The notes beneath the pieces are model-generated. The model did no database searches, was not told the DNA's origin, and worked only from the letters and a program-made list of their open reading frames with translations. 33,960 nt of DNA from Candolleomyces eurysporus. Its lineage: Eukaryota; Basidiomycota; Agaricomycetes; Agaricales; Psathyrellaceae. The stretch spans positions 1-33,960 of the forward strand of contig JANBPK010000843.1 in the NCBI GenBank assembly GCA_027579435.1. The letters are read 5' to 3'. Made by a program: the position numbers and the translations under genes. Positions 19,799-28,455 of the stretch are shown here, one piece after another (position 1 is the stretch's first letter; every line of letters begins with the position of its first letter).

Positions 19799-21160
19799 TC
19801 ACGTNNTGAGGTTATGTTCNGCATCCGAGTTCCAACCCGGATCGTACTCCCCATGCATCCAANCGTCGTCNCTNTNNTCCCCAGCATCCTTGGTCTTCAT
19901 GGGTACNTCNTGTACCCGATAGTTGGCAGGNCTCCCNCGAATNGAGCCTCCACCTCTGCCTCTACCCCTACCCTTCATCTCCATGGTNTTNTTGTTNCGC
20001 TCCGCATTGAGCGCCTTCCTTCCCCCCTTATCCANGACGGCCTGTTCNTCNTGNATNTTGGCCCAGGGTTTCCTACCCTTGGCCGCACGNCGTTCTTCNG
20101 TNTTCTTNAAGTANGCNGCNTGCGTACTNGANGCNGTAGGAGGGGAAGGNGGTCGNGGATNNGANGNGTANAANGGNTTCTTGANGGTNAGGGGNGCNGA
20201 GCCNGGNCGATATTGNGGCATNGGAGGNNCAGGNGANGGNGANGGTTTNGAAGNGGCCGGGGTAAGGAGGATNGGATCAGGGGAGGGTTCCAGCGGACAA
20301 TGATTCTTCTTATATTCTTCCCAAGTTTCCTTGGGAATATCCTTCTCGTTCCACGTCCCCCAAGCATTCTGTTGGGGACGNNTCCACTCTTCGGTNTCTC
20401 CTCTCCACGTCTCCTTTCCCTTGGAGACTGGAGTCGGGACNGGNTTCTTNCCACAGAAAATGGCCAAATGGCCGGGGGCGTACTTCTGACAGTGAGGACA
20501 GACCACGTCGATGTGGTCGGTGGCGAAATGGCCTACGATCTTACAATGATCGCAGCCGGCAAAAATTCTGTCTTCGCGTTCCTTGTCGGAGAACGCTCGG
20601 ACAGCGGGGTTTGGGTGGTCGAAGGGATGTCGGATGATNGGGAAAATCCCCTGCTTTCTGTTTTCTTCGAGCAAATATTGCTCGTCTTGTTGGCGATGTC
20701 GGAGGGCCTGCTGAATGATAGCAGACCGGATTTCAGGAAGGTGGGAGGTGAGGGTTCGGGAACGATTGGTCTTATCCTCAATGAGGCGCCAAGTGAGATC
20801 TTCTGCCTTCTCAATCTCCTTCTCGATACAATCGAGAAGAGGGAGGAGGCGGTCCAGGGTTTCGTTGGCTTCTTTCAGCCGGTCAGCTGTGAGTTTATAC
20901 TCCCTCAAAGCTTGGGAGTAGTANCGGTTGTCGTCGTTGTTGCTGGGGAANGTGGAGAGACAACCGACATACTTCTTTTCNTACCAGATCAAGTCTTGAA
21001 CNGACTTGATGTTNGCGATTCTTCGTCGCGCTTCGCGACANTCGATTTCGGANAGGGCGTATCGAATAGAGCCGTCGGCGGGACCGCGACGACTCTCNGA
21101 GTAGGGGTCNGTGGGTGGGGTCGTAGTCGGAGGAGAGGNCGGTACAACAGAAGAAGACAT
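19799..21160 (-). CDS. accessory zinc-finger protein encoded between pol and the 3' LTR
   Basis: A 453-codon frame lies in the position where env-like genes sit, but it has no signal peptide or membrane segment. The N-terminal half is a charged, probably coiled-coil region (around YKLTADRLKEANETLDRLL and CIEKEIEKAEDL). Then come two adjacent zinc-binding-type motifs: CDHCKIVGHFATDH (C-x2-C-x4-H-x4-H) and CPHCQKYAPGHLAIFC (C-x2-C-x6-H-x4-C). The C-terminal third is proline-rich and ends with an RG stretch (GRGRGRGGG) and an acidic tail. Zinc knuckle plus RG suggests nucleic-acid binding, perhaps as a second nucleocapsid-like protein. Many Ns leave residues unknown in the C-terminal half, but the frame stays open. 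The start at 21160 lies about 100 nt after the end of pol. I know no named family for it. Confidence 0.65.
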   Translation of the reverse strand: MSSSVVPXSPPTTTPPXDPYXESRRGPADGSIRYAXSEIXCREARRRIXNIKXVQDLIWXEKKYVGCLSXFPSNNDDNXYYSQALREYKLTADRLKEANETLDRLLPLLDCIEKEIEKAEDLTWRLIEDKTNRSRTLTSHLPEIRSAIIQQALRHRQQDEQYLLEENRKQGIFXIIRHPFDHPNPAVRAFSDKEREDRIFAGCDHCKIVGHFATDHIDVVCPHCQKYAPGHLAIFCXKXXVPTPVSKGKETWRGXTEEWXRPQQNAWGTWNEKDIPKETWEEYKKNHCPLEPSPDXILLTPAXXKXXXXPXPXMXQYXXGXXPXTXKXXXYXXXXRXPSPPXXXSTXXXYXKXXEEXRAAKGRKPWAXXXXEQAVXDKGGRKALNAEXNXXTMEMKGRGRGRGGGXIXGXPANYRVXXVPMKTKDAGXXXDDXWMHGEYDPGWNSDXEHNLXT

Positions 21161-21263
21161 CGTATAAAGATNACGATGANAAGGGTNANNCGAGCAAGGG
21201 TAAGTAGGGANNGAATGTTGNAGATAGTAGGTTGGGAGGTNGANGGATTCTGGGAGTCAGTCT

Positions 21264-24200
21264 TTATAGATTCTGATGAAGAGTGATTACCATNCGNCCA
21301 AGAGTCTTCGTNAGTTCTTGCCGCATNATCATCTTCGAGAAAGGACTTCNAATGATGACAGTTTGNCGTGCTTTGACAAAATGCGNGGTTCGAATGGCGC
21401 GATTTTGCTTNCTTCTAGTCTTCTCNTTCTTCTTGGCATGTTCTTTCGTTCTAGACCAGTANTCTTCTANGAGTTCTTGCGAATGCGTGAGATGTTCTTC
21501 NGGTTCCCANCTNTCTTCTGTGGTCGGCTGATCCTTCCANCTNAGAAGATAGAACATCTTGGNTCCCTTTTTCNTGTGGCGNAGAATTCCTTCGACTTCG
21601 TATTCTTCTTCTCCTTCGATGATGTCAGGAANTTGGAGTTGNATGAGCAGGACCGTGAGTGTCCGTTTCGATGAATGGAGTTAGAAGAGTNGCNTGGAAG
21701 ACGTTGTGAATCTTCCAAAGTTTCGGNAGGGAAAGTCGATAGGTGACAGGGGAAAGAACTTCGGATATCNTGAANGGGCCTTCTCGTTTTGGAGCAATNT
21801 TCTTGGAGAGATACGGCAACTTGAGGTTCTTAGATTCTAACCAGACCTTCTGACCCTTCTTGAACGGGNTAAAGGTGGAAGAGAATCTGTCTTTCATTCT
21901 NGCTCGGGCAAGCTCGTGAGCNGCTAGAGCTTCNTTTCTAGCTGCCTCNAANGAGCGCAGCCTTTCTTCTGCCGCTGGGAATTGCGATTCTCCCATGGCG
22001 TTNGGAATNGAAGGAGGTTGGTAACCGTAAAGAAGTTCGAAAGGGGAGTGTTGTCGTTCAGCATGAGTTCGGGANTTGTGGGTGAATTCAGCGAGAGGAA
22101 GTCGATCGACCCAAGTCTCGGGGTTNACGGTACAAAAAATAGANAGATAGGCTTGAATTTCTTGGTTGACTCGTTCGGTGGCTCCATCGGTCTGAGGATG
22201 ATAAGCGGTGGAAGGTGCACTAGAAATTCCCATTCGTTTGAGAACTTCTTTGAANCTTCCNGCTACGAATTGAGGGCCTCGATCGGAGATGATCTTGTTN
22301 GGTCGTCCATACTTNGTGAAGAGTTTCTGGAGTAGNATATCACTGACTTGNTCTGCAGTGATCGTCTTGAGACAAGGAGTGAANATCACNCCTTTGGTGA
22401 GTCCATGGTCGACAATGACTAGGATCGAATCAAATCCTTTGGACANAGGAAGATCGGTGATAAGATCCATAGAACATTGAGCAAAAGGTCGAGGTTCANT
22501 NCTGGCTTCAATGGGAAANAGAGGNGGTTTNGTCGGTCGTCGNTTNATCTTGTTCTGTTGGCAGGCGGCACATCCACGAACNTATCGATTGACGAAATGA
22601 GTGAGTCCTGGCCAGTAATAGTGTCGTTGNATGGCGAGTCGTGTNGCTTGCTGTCCAGGATGTCCNGCTGTCGGTGAATCNTGATAAAGTTTCGTAACTT
22701 TCTTGCGTAAGGCTTGATCCGGTGGAATATANACTCTTCCCTTGTAAAGGTAAAGAGTGCCTTCCTTAGTTTCGTGTCGGTCCCAACNTTCAGGAAGTTC
22801 GCCCTTCAAAAGAGTCGGGAATTCAGNCANAGAGGAAGTTTCTTGAGTCTTCAGAATAATTTCTTCTCGAAGAGTCGCATCGAAAAGACTTCCATCGATT
22901 TCCATTTTGATANTCGAGATGAATTTGTCGGGGGAAAGAAGAACGATTTGNTTCGATTCTTCTTCTTCAGAGGGNTGATGATCTGGTCNTCGAGAGAGNG
23001 NGTCNGATTGGANCATNCTNGTTCCGNTTCGATATTCAAACTTGAAATCGAACTGAGCTAACTCGGGTATCCAACGNCTTTGNCGATCGTTNAGTTTNTG
23101 AGGNTTTCTNAAATAGAGNAGGTTCAGNTGATCGGTGNAAATGGTGACNGGATGAGGGGATCCTTGAAGNTAATGTCTCCACTCTCGGAGAGCTCTGATN
23201 ATTCCAAGGAGTTCTCGNTCNTAGATCTGATAATTCTGTTCAGTNGGNGTGAANGTNTGNGAAAGGAAAAANACNGGGTGTCGTTTGCCNTTNGCGTCCA
23301 TNTGAGTNAGCACCGCTCCCGATGCNTATAATGATGCGTCTGANTCGATCTGGAAAGGTCGAGTTGGNTCAGGCATCATCAACACCGGTTCTTCGGTGAA
23401 CTTCTTCTTGAGNAGNTCGAANGCTTCTTGTGCTTTNGGTGTCCATTCGAANCGNATNTCTTTCTTCAGNAGNTCGTTGAGNGGACGAGCNATCNNNGAN
23501 TANCCTNCNATGAACTTTCGATAGAANTTNCCGAATCCNAAAAANGATCGAACTTGTTTGACNGTNGTNGGNATAGGCCANTCTTTCAATCCNGCTANTT
23601 TGACNGGATCCATNGAAATCTTCCCTTCTTCCACGATGAANCCAAGNTAATCGACCTTTCGTCGAGCGAAGGCGCATTTTTCTGGTTTGAGGTAAAGGTC
23701 GTGGTCTCGTAGNTTCTTCAGNATTCNNTTGGTGAATCGTTCGAGATCTTCTAGCGTTTCAGCGAAAATGAGGATATCGTCAATATAGACNATGGCGATT
23801 CCTTCTCTGACTTCTTCTTCGAAAATAGAGTCCATCATTGCTTGGAAGGTTGCCGGGGAATTGGTGAGTCCAAAGAACATCACCGTAGGTTCGAATAGAC
23901 CCTTGTTTGTCACGAAGGCTCCTTTCCATTCGTCACCCTTCTTGATACGAACATTATTGTATCCGGATCGTACATCCATTTTGGTAAAGAATTTGGCTTT
24001 CTTGAGTTTATCAAGAAGATCCGGAATACGGGGAAGGGGATAGGCGTTCTTGATCGTGGCTTCGTTGAGCTTTCGATAATCTTGACAAGGTCTTAGTGAA
24101 CCGTCCTTCTTTGCGACAAAGAAGAATGGAGAAGCTTGTGGAGAATTCGAAGGTCGGATATATTTCTTGGCGAGGTTCTCTTCGAGGAACTTTTCAAGTT

Positions 24201-24886
24201 CCTTCTCTTCTCGAGGAGAAAGACTATAAATCTTTCCTCTTCTTGGGATAAAATCGGGCTTGAGATCGATGGCATGATCCCAAGGTCTTGGATCGGGGAA
24301 ACGAGTGGCAGCTTCTTTATCGAATACTTTGAGATAATCGTGATATTCTTTAGGAATTTGCTCTTCAAGAGGAACTTCTTTCTTGACTTCTTCGTGTTTC
24401 TGCGCGAGCGTCTGGGAAGTAGTGGTCTTGGCTCGAATCCAAAGAGGTTTCGTTTCTGCTTTCAAATCCGCGATTATTTCTTGAGGCTCCAGGTCTTCTT
24501 GTTGGTCTTGTTTCCATTCTAAGGTTCCTTCTTTCCAGTCGATGATCGGATTTTCTCTCTTCAGCCAAGGAAGGCCAAGAATTACGTCTTCTTTGCCTAG
24601 TTTAGTGACTAGGAATGCAGTTCTCTTCTTCTTGCCATTGATGGTAAGTTTGAGGCGCGTAAAGTGTGTAATTCTTCCTTCTTTGTTTGGAGTTCCATCC
24701 ACGTTAAAGACTTTGAGGGATTTCTTCAATCGGGTAAGAGGAAGTCGATGTGAAGCAGCGAAGGATTGGTCAATAAAGACGTCCTCTGCTCCACAATCAA
24801 TAAGGGCTTTTAGTTCGACGNTTTTTGTTCACACTGCTCCAGTCACTCGAGAGGATGATCGGAATACGCATAGAATTGTGGTCCAT
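21264..24886 (-). CDS. pol: Pol polyprotein: protease, RT, RNase H, integrase, chromodomain
   Basis: The first ATG in the protease frame is at 24886, 66 nt after the gag stop and in a different frame, though the frame is open upstream into gag. Protease: [13 protein letters not shown] near 24800 (DCG in place of D[S/T]G). [36 protein letters not shown] and YIDD at about 23776-23787. RNase H: SDAS near 23335, then a REL motif. Integrase: HPGQQ...CAACQQNK zinc domain (about 22550-22660), then [17 protein letters not shown] (about 22275) and [15 protein letters not shown] (about 22185). The C-terminal chromodomain (about 21440-21640) has EYEVEGIL, MFYL..WK, W.PEEHLT and EL..YW; it is expected to target integration to marked chromatin. 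Two Ns (24821, 21632) shift the frame, and ignoring each restores it. Dense Ns from codon 313 onward hide many residues. Confidence 0.9.
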
Positions 24887-24951
24887 CTCGGCTACTAGTA
24901 CAGAGTGAATTGTAAACGTTGGAGATACTGGCGTCGATCCAGATCTCCTCT

Positions 24952-27216
24952 TCAAAAATCCTTGGTTTCTTCATCGGAGCTTCCTTCTTCCATGTATTTT
25001 TCAAGTTTCCTGACTTCGGATTCTTCCATATTCTTTGGAGCATTGCGGATATAGCGATAAACTTCTTTAGCAGTTGGCTTCTTCTTTTGCTTCTGGTCTT
25101 CTTTCTTCTTGAATGGGGGAGGGCGTGACGATCCAGCGGAGTTATTAGGGGCAGGGAGGGGGCAATCCTTGACGAGATGTCCTTGTTTCTGGCATCGATA
25201 GCATAGTCCTTTCTTTCGGCATTCATCCCTTTGGGATTGAGTGAGTCGGGCAGTATGAATTTCGTCAGGGGAAGAGGCGCGAAGATTATTGATTCTGGGT
25301 TGGCGTCGAAGAACGTTGCCACCAGTGGCTCTGATCATATTGCGCCAATCTCCTTCTCTTTCGATAACTCTCTTGCACCATTCTTCGAATGTCTTCGGCT
25401 GTTGAGCTCTTGGTTCGTCCAAAATGGTCTTCCAGAGTCGAGGGTGAAGTTTCTTTTGGAATTTGGCCCGAAGGGCAATATCGGCTGGATCGGTTTCTTG
25501 ATTGGTAGCGGTCGCTTTGCTGAGTTGATTGGCTTCCCTGGCGAGTCGTTTGAACCGGGTCACGAACTCGTTTGCTGGCATGCTTCCTTGTTTGAGGGTG
25601 TCCAGTTCGAATTCAGCATTCTGGCGTTGGTCGACAGGGGCGTAGTTTGCTTCAAATTCCTTGAAGATTTCGGGAAAATTCCCATATGTGACTTTTCCAT
25701 CGTTTCCAGTCTTGGAGATAATCCAGTTATCTGCCCAAAGAGCTGCTTCGTCGATGAGAAAGGATAAGAAAAGAAGAACCTTCTTTTCTCCTTCGGGGAA
25801 TTCGTCCTTCTTGAGTTCGGAGTAGATCTTGAATCGAGTGACGAAATTTCGATAGGTACTGGGATTTCCGTCATAGGGATCTGGTTTGTTTGCTCCACCA
25901 ATTTTAGACTTGTCGGTGGTGGTTCGAGCAACGGAAGGGGATGACGATGATGATCCTGAAGCCATTTGAAGGATAGTTTGCTTGTTGGTTTCGGAAGTGG
26001 GTTCGAGGACTGCAGGATTAAATCCTTGTGCTTGATTTAATCGGAAAGGGCAAGGTTGTTTTCCACACGGGAAGTAATTTCCTCGTCGACTAAGACGAAC
26101 GTCGGCTTTCTTTTCAATCCAGAAGGCGTGCTTGTCGTTTCCGTCACAGATATACCAGCTGTGACTTTGGTTTTTGGCCCACTTAGCGTTTGTTTCAGTT
26201 GGCTTCTGGTAATGTTCTTCGGGAGGGTCTCCTGAATAGGATCGGAACAGACAAGGTTGATTTCGGCAAACGTTTTCAATTCCTTCAAAAAGCGAGACGT
26301 CGGAGGATTCGTAGGGATTGAAGAAATGGATACGTCTTTGGCAGGGTTCTTGTACAGGTGGGGGTGAAGGTGGTGGGGGCGGAGTCGGTGTTTTAATCGA
26401 GGAGGAAGGACCTTGATCTGGTTCGGGCTGAGACGGGTCGGTTTGTTCTTCCTGTTGTTCGGCTTCTTCGTGATCGTCTTCTTCTCCTTGTTCTCCAGTT
26501 TGTTGTTCTTCTTCCTTCTGTTTTCCTTTGTCAGTTGACGAACTTCCCTTTTCGGGATCAGGAGATTCTTCGAGTTGAGTGGAAGATTCCTGAACGACTT
26601 CAGTTGATGATGGAGTCGGTTCAGAAGGAGGATGGTTAGAAGAAGATTGTTGGGGTGGTTTGGCTAGTTCAGAGGTTCCAGGTGGTTGCTCTTCTCGATC
26701 GGATTGTTCAGGGGAAGATTTCGGTTCAGAAGGAGGGGAATCGTTCGAAGTAGTAGGTTGAAAATGGTAATGATCCTGAACTTCTGGGTACTTGTAAGGT
26801 CCAGTTTCTGTTCGCAATGGACAAAGCTGGGTTGAGCAAATATAGAACTTCCCGTTCGGAGAAAGATGATAATCTTCTTTATCTTCTTTCTCGTAAGCGT
26901 GTAGATCTCCAATTACGCAACGATAGGATGGATGTGATTTGTTTCCAGCCCAGTCTTTGTTGTGTTCGTTAGTTGCCTCGAATTGTTTTGAATCGGGATT
27001 TGATTCCTTGGTAACGAAATTTCTTGCTGGACAAGGTTGTTCTTTGCAACGGGCAATTCGTTTGGTGGTAGTCACCAAACAGTCTGTAGAAGTAAAGGTA
27101 TCAAACCAATGCTTCTTTCCTATACACTTTCTCGGACCGGGAGAAGGTGGTTTCTGAATAGGTGGTTGAGGAGGGGATAAAGATTTTGAAGGTCCGGCCT
27201 GAGGAGTTCGCGCCAC
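24952..27216 (-). CDS. gag: Gag polyprotein with duplicated Cys-rich modules
   Basis: The product has 754 residues, long for a Ty3/gypsy Gag (commonly 300-500). Residues about 430-620 form the capsid-type retrotransposon-gag domain (PYDGNPSTYRNFVTRF, FVTRFKRLAREANQLS, RLWKTILDEP). Near residue 690 is a nucleocapsid zinc knuckle CYRCQKQGHLVKDC. The unusual part is N-terminal: two ~80-residue modules (about 57-135 and 317-392), each with C-x4-C, KxWAxNxSHxxYxC, an HA[Y/F] motif, LSxxG and a second C-x4-CP[L/F]R. A highly acidic, Pro/Gln/Glu-rich linker (about 150-290) separates them. The start at 27216 lies 26 nt after the stop of the preceding small ORF. There are no Ns. Confidence 0.88.
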   Translation of the reverse strand: MARTPQAGPSKSLSPPQPPIQKPPSPGPRKCIGKKHWFDTFTSTDCLVTTTKRIARCKEQPCPARNFVTKESNPDSKQFEATNEHNKDWAGNKSHPSYRCVIGDLHAYEKEDKEDYHLSPNGKFYICSTQLCPLRTETGPYKYPEVQDHYHFQPTTSNDSPPSEPKSSPEQSDREEQPPGTSELAKPPQQSSSNHPPSEPTPSSTEVVQESSTQLEESPDPEKGSSSTDKGKQKEEEQQTGEQGEEDDHEEAEQQEEQTDPSQPEPDQGPSSSIKTPTPPPPPSPPPVQEPCQRRIHFFNPYESSDVSLFEGIENVCRNQPCLFRSYSGDPPEEHYQKPTETNAKWAKNQSHSWYICDGNDKHAFWIEKKADVRLSRRGNYFPCGKQPCPFRLNQAQGFNPAVLEPTSETNKQTILQMASGSSSSSPSVARTTTDKSKIGGANKPDPYDGNPSTYRNFVTRFKIYSELKKDEFPEGEKKVLLFLSFLIDEAALWADNWIISKTGNDGKVTYGNFPEIFKEFEANYAPVDQRQNAEFELDTLKQGSMPANEFVTRFKRLAREANQLSKATATNQETDPADIALRAKFQKKLHPRLWKTILDEPRAQQPKTFEEWCKRVIEREGDWRNMIRATGGNVLRRQPRINNLRASSPDEIHTARLTQSQRDECRKKGLCYRCQKQGHLVKDCPLPAPNNSAGSSRPPPFKKKEDQKQKKKPTAKEVYRYIRNAPKNMEESEVRKLEKYMEEGSSDEETKDF

Positions 27217-27242
27217 GAGAGAAGGTTTCGCAAGTGGAATTT

Positions 27243-27527
27243 TTAATCAGATTCTTCTGGAGCGGGAGTGGGTGAAAGGGAAGGAGCAGGAGATCCAAAG
27301 TGTGGACTGGCGATATCGTCCCTGGCAAGCTTGAGAAGACGTTCGATTGGAAGAAGCTTCACAATGGCTCTGGATTCGTTGGTAGTGACGTTGATTGTTG
27401 AATTGATGACGATATAATGTTTGCTGTGGAGTCTATGGATCGAGATGATGGTTTGTTCGATATATTCTCCGTTAAGAGCGGGAGTTGCTCCGGTGATGCT
27501 GTAGGTCTTGTGGGTGGAGAAATTCAT
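27243..27527 (-). CDS. small ORF upstream of gag, overlapping its predecessor by ATGA
   Basis: It has 94 codons. Its ATG (27527-27525) overlaps the TGA stop of the preceding ORF (27526-27524), giving ATGA, a configuration used for coupled termination and reinitiation in some fungal viruses and non-LTR elements. The peptide has a central Ile/Thr/Asn-rich part (KHYIVINSTINVTTNE) and a Pro/Ser-rich acidic end. No known domain. Because gag begins 26 nt later, reinitiation could carry ribosomes on to gag; that is inference. Confidence 0.45.
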   Translation of the reverse strand: MNFSTHKTYSITGATPALNGEYIEQTIISIHRLHSKHYIVINSTINVTTNESRAIVKLLPIERLLKLARDDIASPHFGSPAPSLSPTPAPEESD

Positions 27528-28003
27528 AAATGGAAGAATGATGGATAATCTTCCCTAGGAGGAAATAGGGAAAATAAAAGACGAGCTTGTTCTCCTGTTA
27601 TGGAGTACCTCAGATTGTCCAAGGGTTCGACAATGCAAGATGAGGTACGAAGATTCACTGTGATAAGGAACAGTGAAAGATGGTATTGCTCGTTAAATCG
27701 GGGATCGGGAGGGTGATGACAGACGTTGAGTGAGATTACTGATATTCTGGGACTTGAAGCGTATCGCTGCCAAGTGTAAAGCGAATGGGAAAGAACGCCT
27801 CTTTCACAAGTCGCTTCAGTGAGGAGAATCTGCGGAGGTACTGAGGGAGAGGGAGGAGGGTTCGGGAGAGAGGGTTGAGGGAGAAGGGCGTCGCTAAGGG
27901 GAGTTCCTTCGGCTCGGAGGATGTATTCTTGAAGAGGATTGAGTGAAGGAAATTCGAGGGAGCGAAGTCCTTCTTCAATATCTTGTAAGCGTGAGGACAA
28001 CAT
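27524..28003 (-). CDS. ORF spanning the 5' LTR/internal junction
   Basis: It has 159 codons, of which the first ~136 lie in the 5' LTR and the last ~24 cross the primer-binding site into the internal region. The equivalent LTR part is also open in the 3' LTR (18932 to about 18526), so the frame is preserved in both copies. The peptide includes SLEFPSLNPLQEYILRAEG, a proline-rich stretch and LDNLRYSITGEQARLLFSLF. No known domain. Ordinary Ty3/gypsy elements start coding after the primer site, so this is unusual, but expression is unproven. Confidence 0.4.
   Translation of the reverse strand: MLSSRLQDIEEGLRSLEFPSLNPLQEYILRAEGTPLSDALLPQPSLPNPPPSPSVPPQILLTEATCERGVLSHSLYTWQRYASSPRISVISLNVCHHPPDPRFNEQYHLSLFLITVNLRTSSCIVEPLDNLRYSITGEQARLLFSLFPPREDYPSFFHL
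27584..27594 (-). promoter_or_regulatory. putative self-priming primer-binding site
   Basis: In element orientation the 5' LTR ends ...CATAACA, one base follows, then GAGAACAAGCT. This is the exact reverse complement of AGCTTGTTCTC at 28420-28410 inside the same LTR, about 35 nt after the TATA box, where the transcript should begin. No TGG-type tRNA-complementary site is present. In Tf1 of fission yeast the first 11 nt of the transcript pair with the primer site and prime reverse transcription. Confidence 0.7.
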
Positions 28004-28018
28004 CGTCGATGTAGTTGG

Positions 28019-28342
28019 TTACTCGGAGGTTGAAGGAGTTGGAGATGACTCTCTCGTTTGGATGGCGTTCGAAGCACGTAATATCCACAATAGTTGATCC
28101 TTCTTCGTAGCGAATGGACCCAATAGACGTCGTAGCTGTAGGGTTCCTACCAGCTCTTGAGCAGACGGCGATAATTGGGAAACGTTGAGTGAATCGAATA
28201 GGACGAGGAGGTGAACGATCGGTATCGTGAGAAGCACTTGGCCTAGGGTAAGGTCTATGCCTCCGACGAGGGTGAGATGGGGGACGATGTCGAGATGAAT
28301 GTACTCGTTGTTGAGCGTCCACTGTGTTCTCAGTTTGAGCAT
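28019..28342 (-). CDS. small LTR-encoded ORF (107 codons)
   Basis: It is the first ATG after the presumed transcript start (78 nt downstream) and is conserved in both LTRs (counterpart 18949-19272) with only a few residue changes. The peptide is leucine-rich (DLTLGQVLLTIPIVHLLVLF), hydrophobic enough for one membrane-like segment. A second frame (28346-27975, lacking an ATG at its start) overlaps it and leads towards the ORF at 28003, so one of the two may be the real frame. It may instead act as an upstream regulatory ORF. Confidence 0.35.
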   Translation of the reverse strand: MLKLRTQWTLNNEYIHLDIVPHLTLVGGIDLTLGQVLLTIPIVHLLVLFDSLNVSQLSPSAQELVGTLQLRRLLGPFATKKDQLLWILRASNAIQTRESSPTPSTSE

Positions 28343-28419
28343 ACACAGGGTAAAGAAGTCGAGGTAAGTCTGTCAGGCACCAGGTACAAGTAGACGAGGT
28401 TTGATTCTTGAGAACAAGC

Positions 28420-28455
28420 TAAAGAACTACTACACGGTTTAGCTCGGTATTTATA
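28420..28455 (-). promoter_or_regulatory. LTR promoter: TATA box and presumed transcript start
   Basis: On the minus strand TATAAATA (28455-28448) is followed about 35 nt later by AGCTTGTTCTC at 28420. The same pair lies in the other LTR (19385-19378 and 19350). The start site is inferred from TATA spacing and from complementarity to the primer-binding site. Confidence 0.6.

Noticed and set aside
19814..21286. 490-codon open frame on the plus strand
   Set aside because: It is the antisense of the zinc-finger accessory ORF, and its length is inflated by Ns that hide stops. The minus frame has the recognisable motifs and the correct orientation for the element.
25231..25767. 178-codon plus-strand frame within gag
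   Set aside because: It is antisense to the Gag capsid region, which matches the known family.
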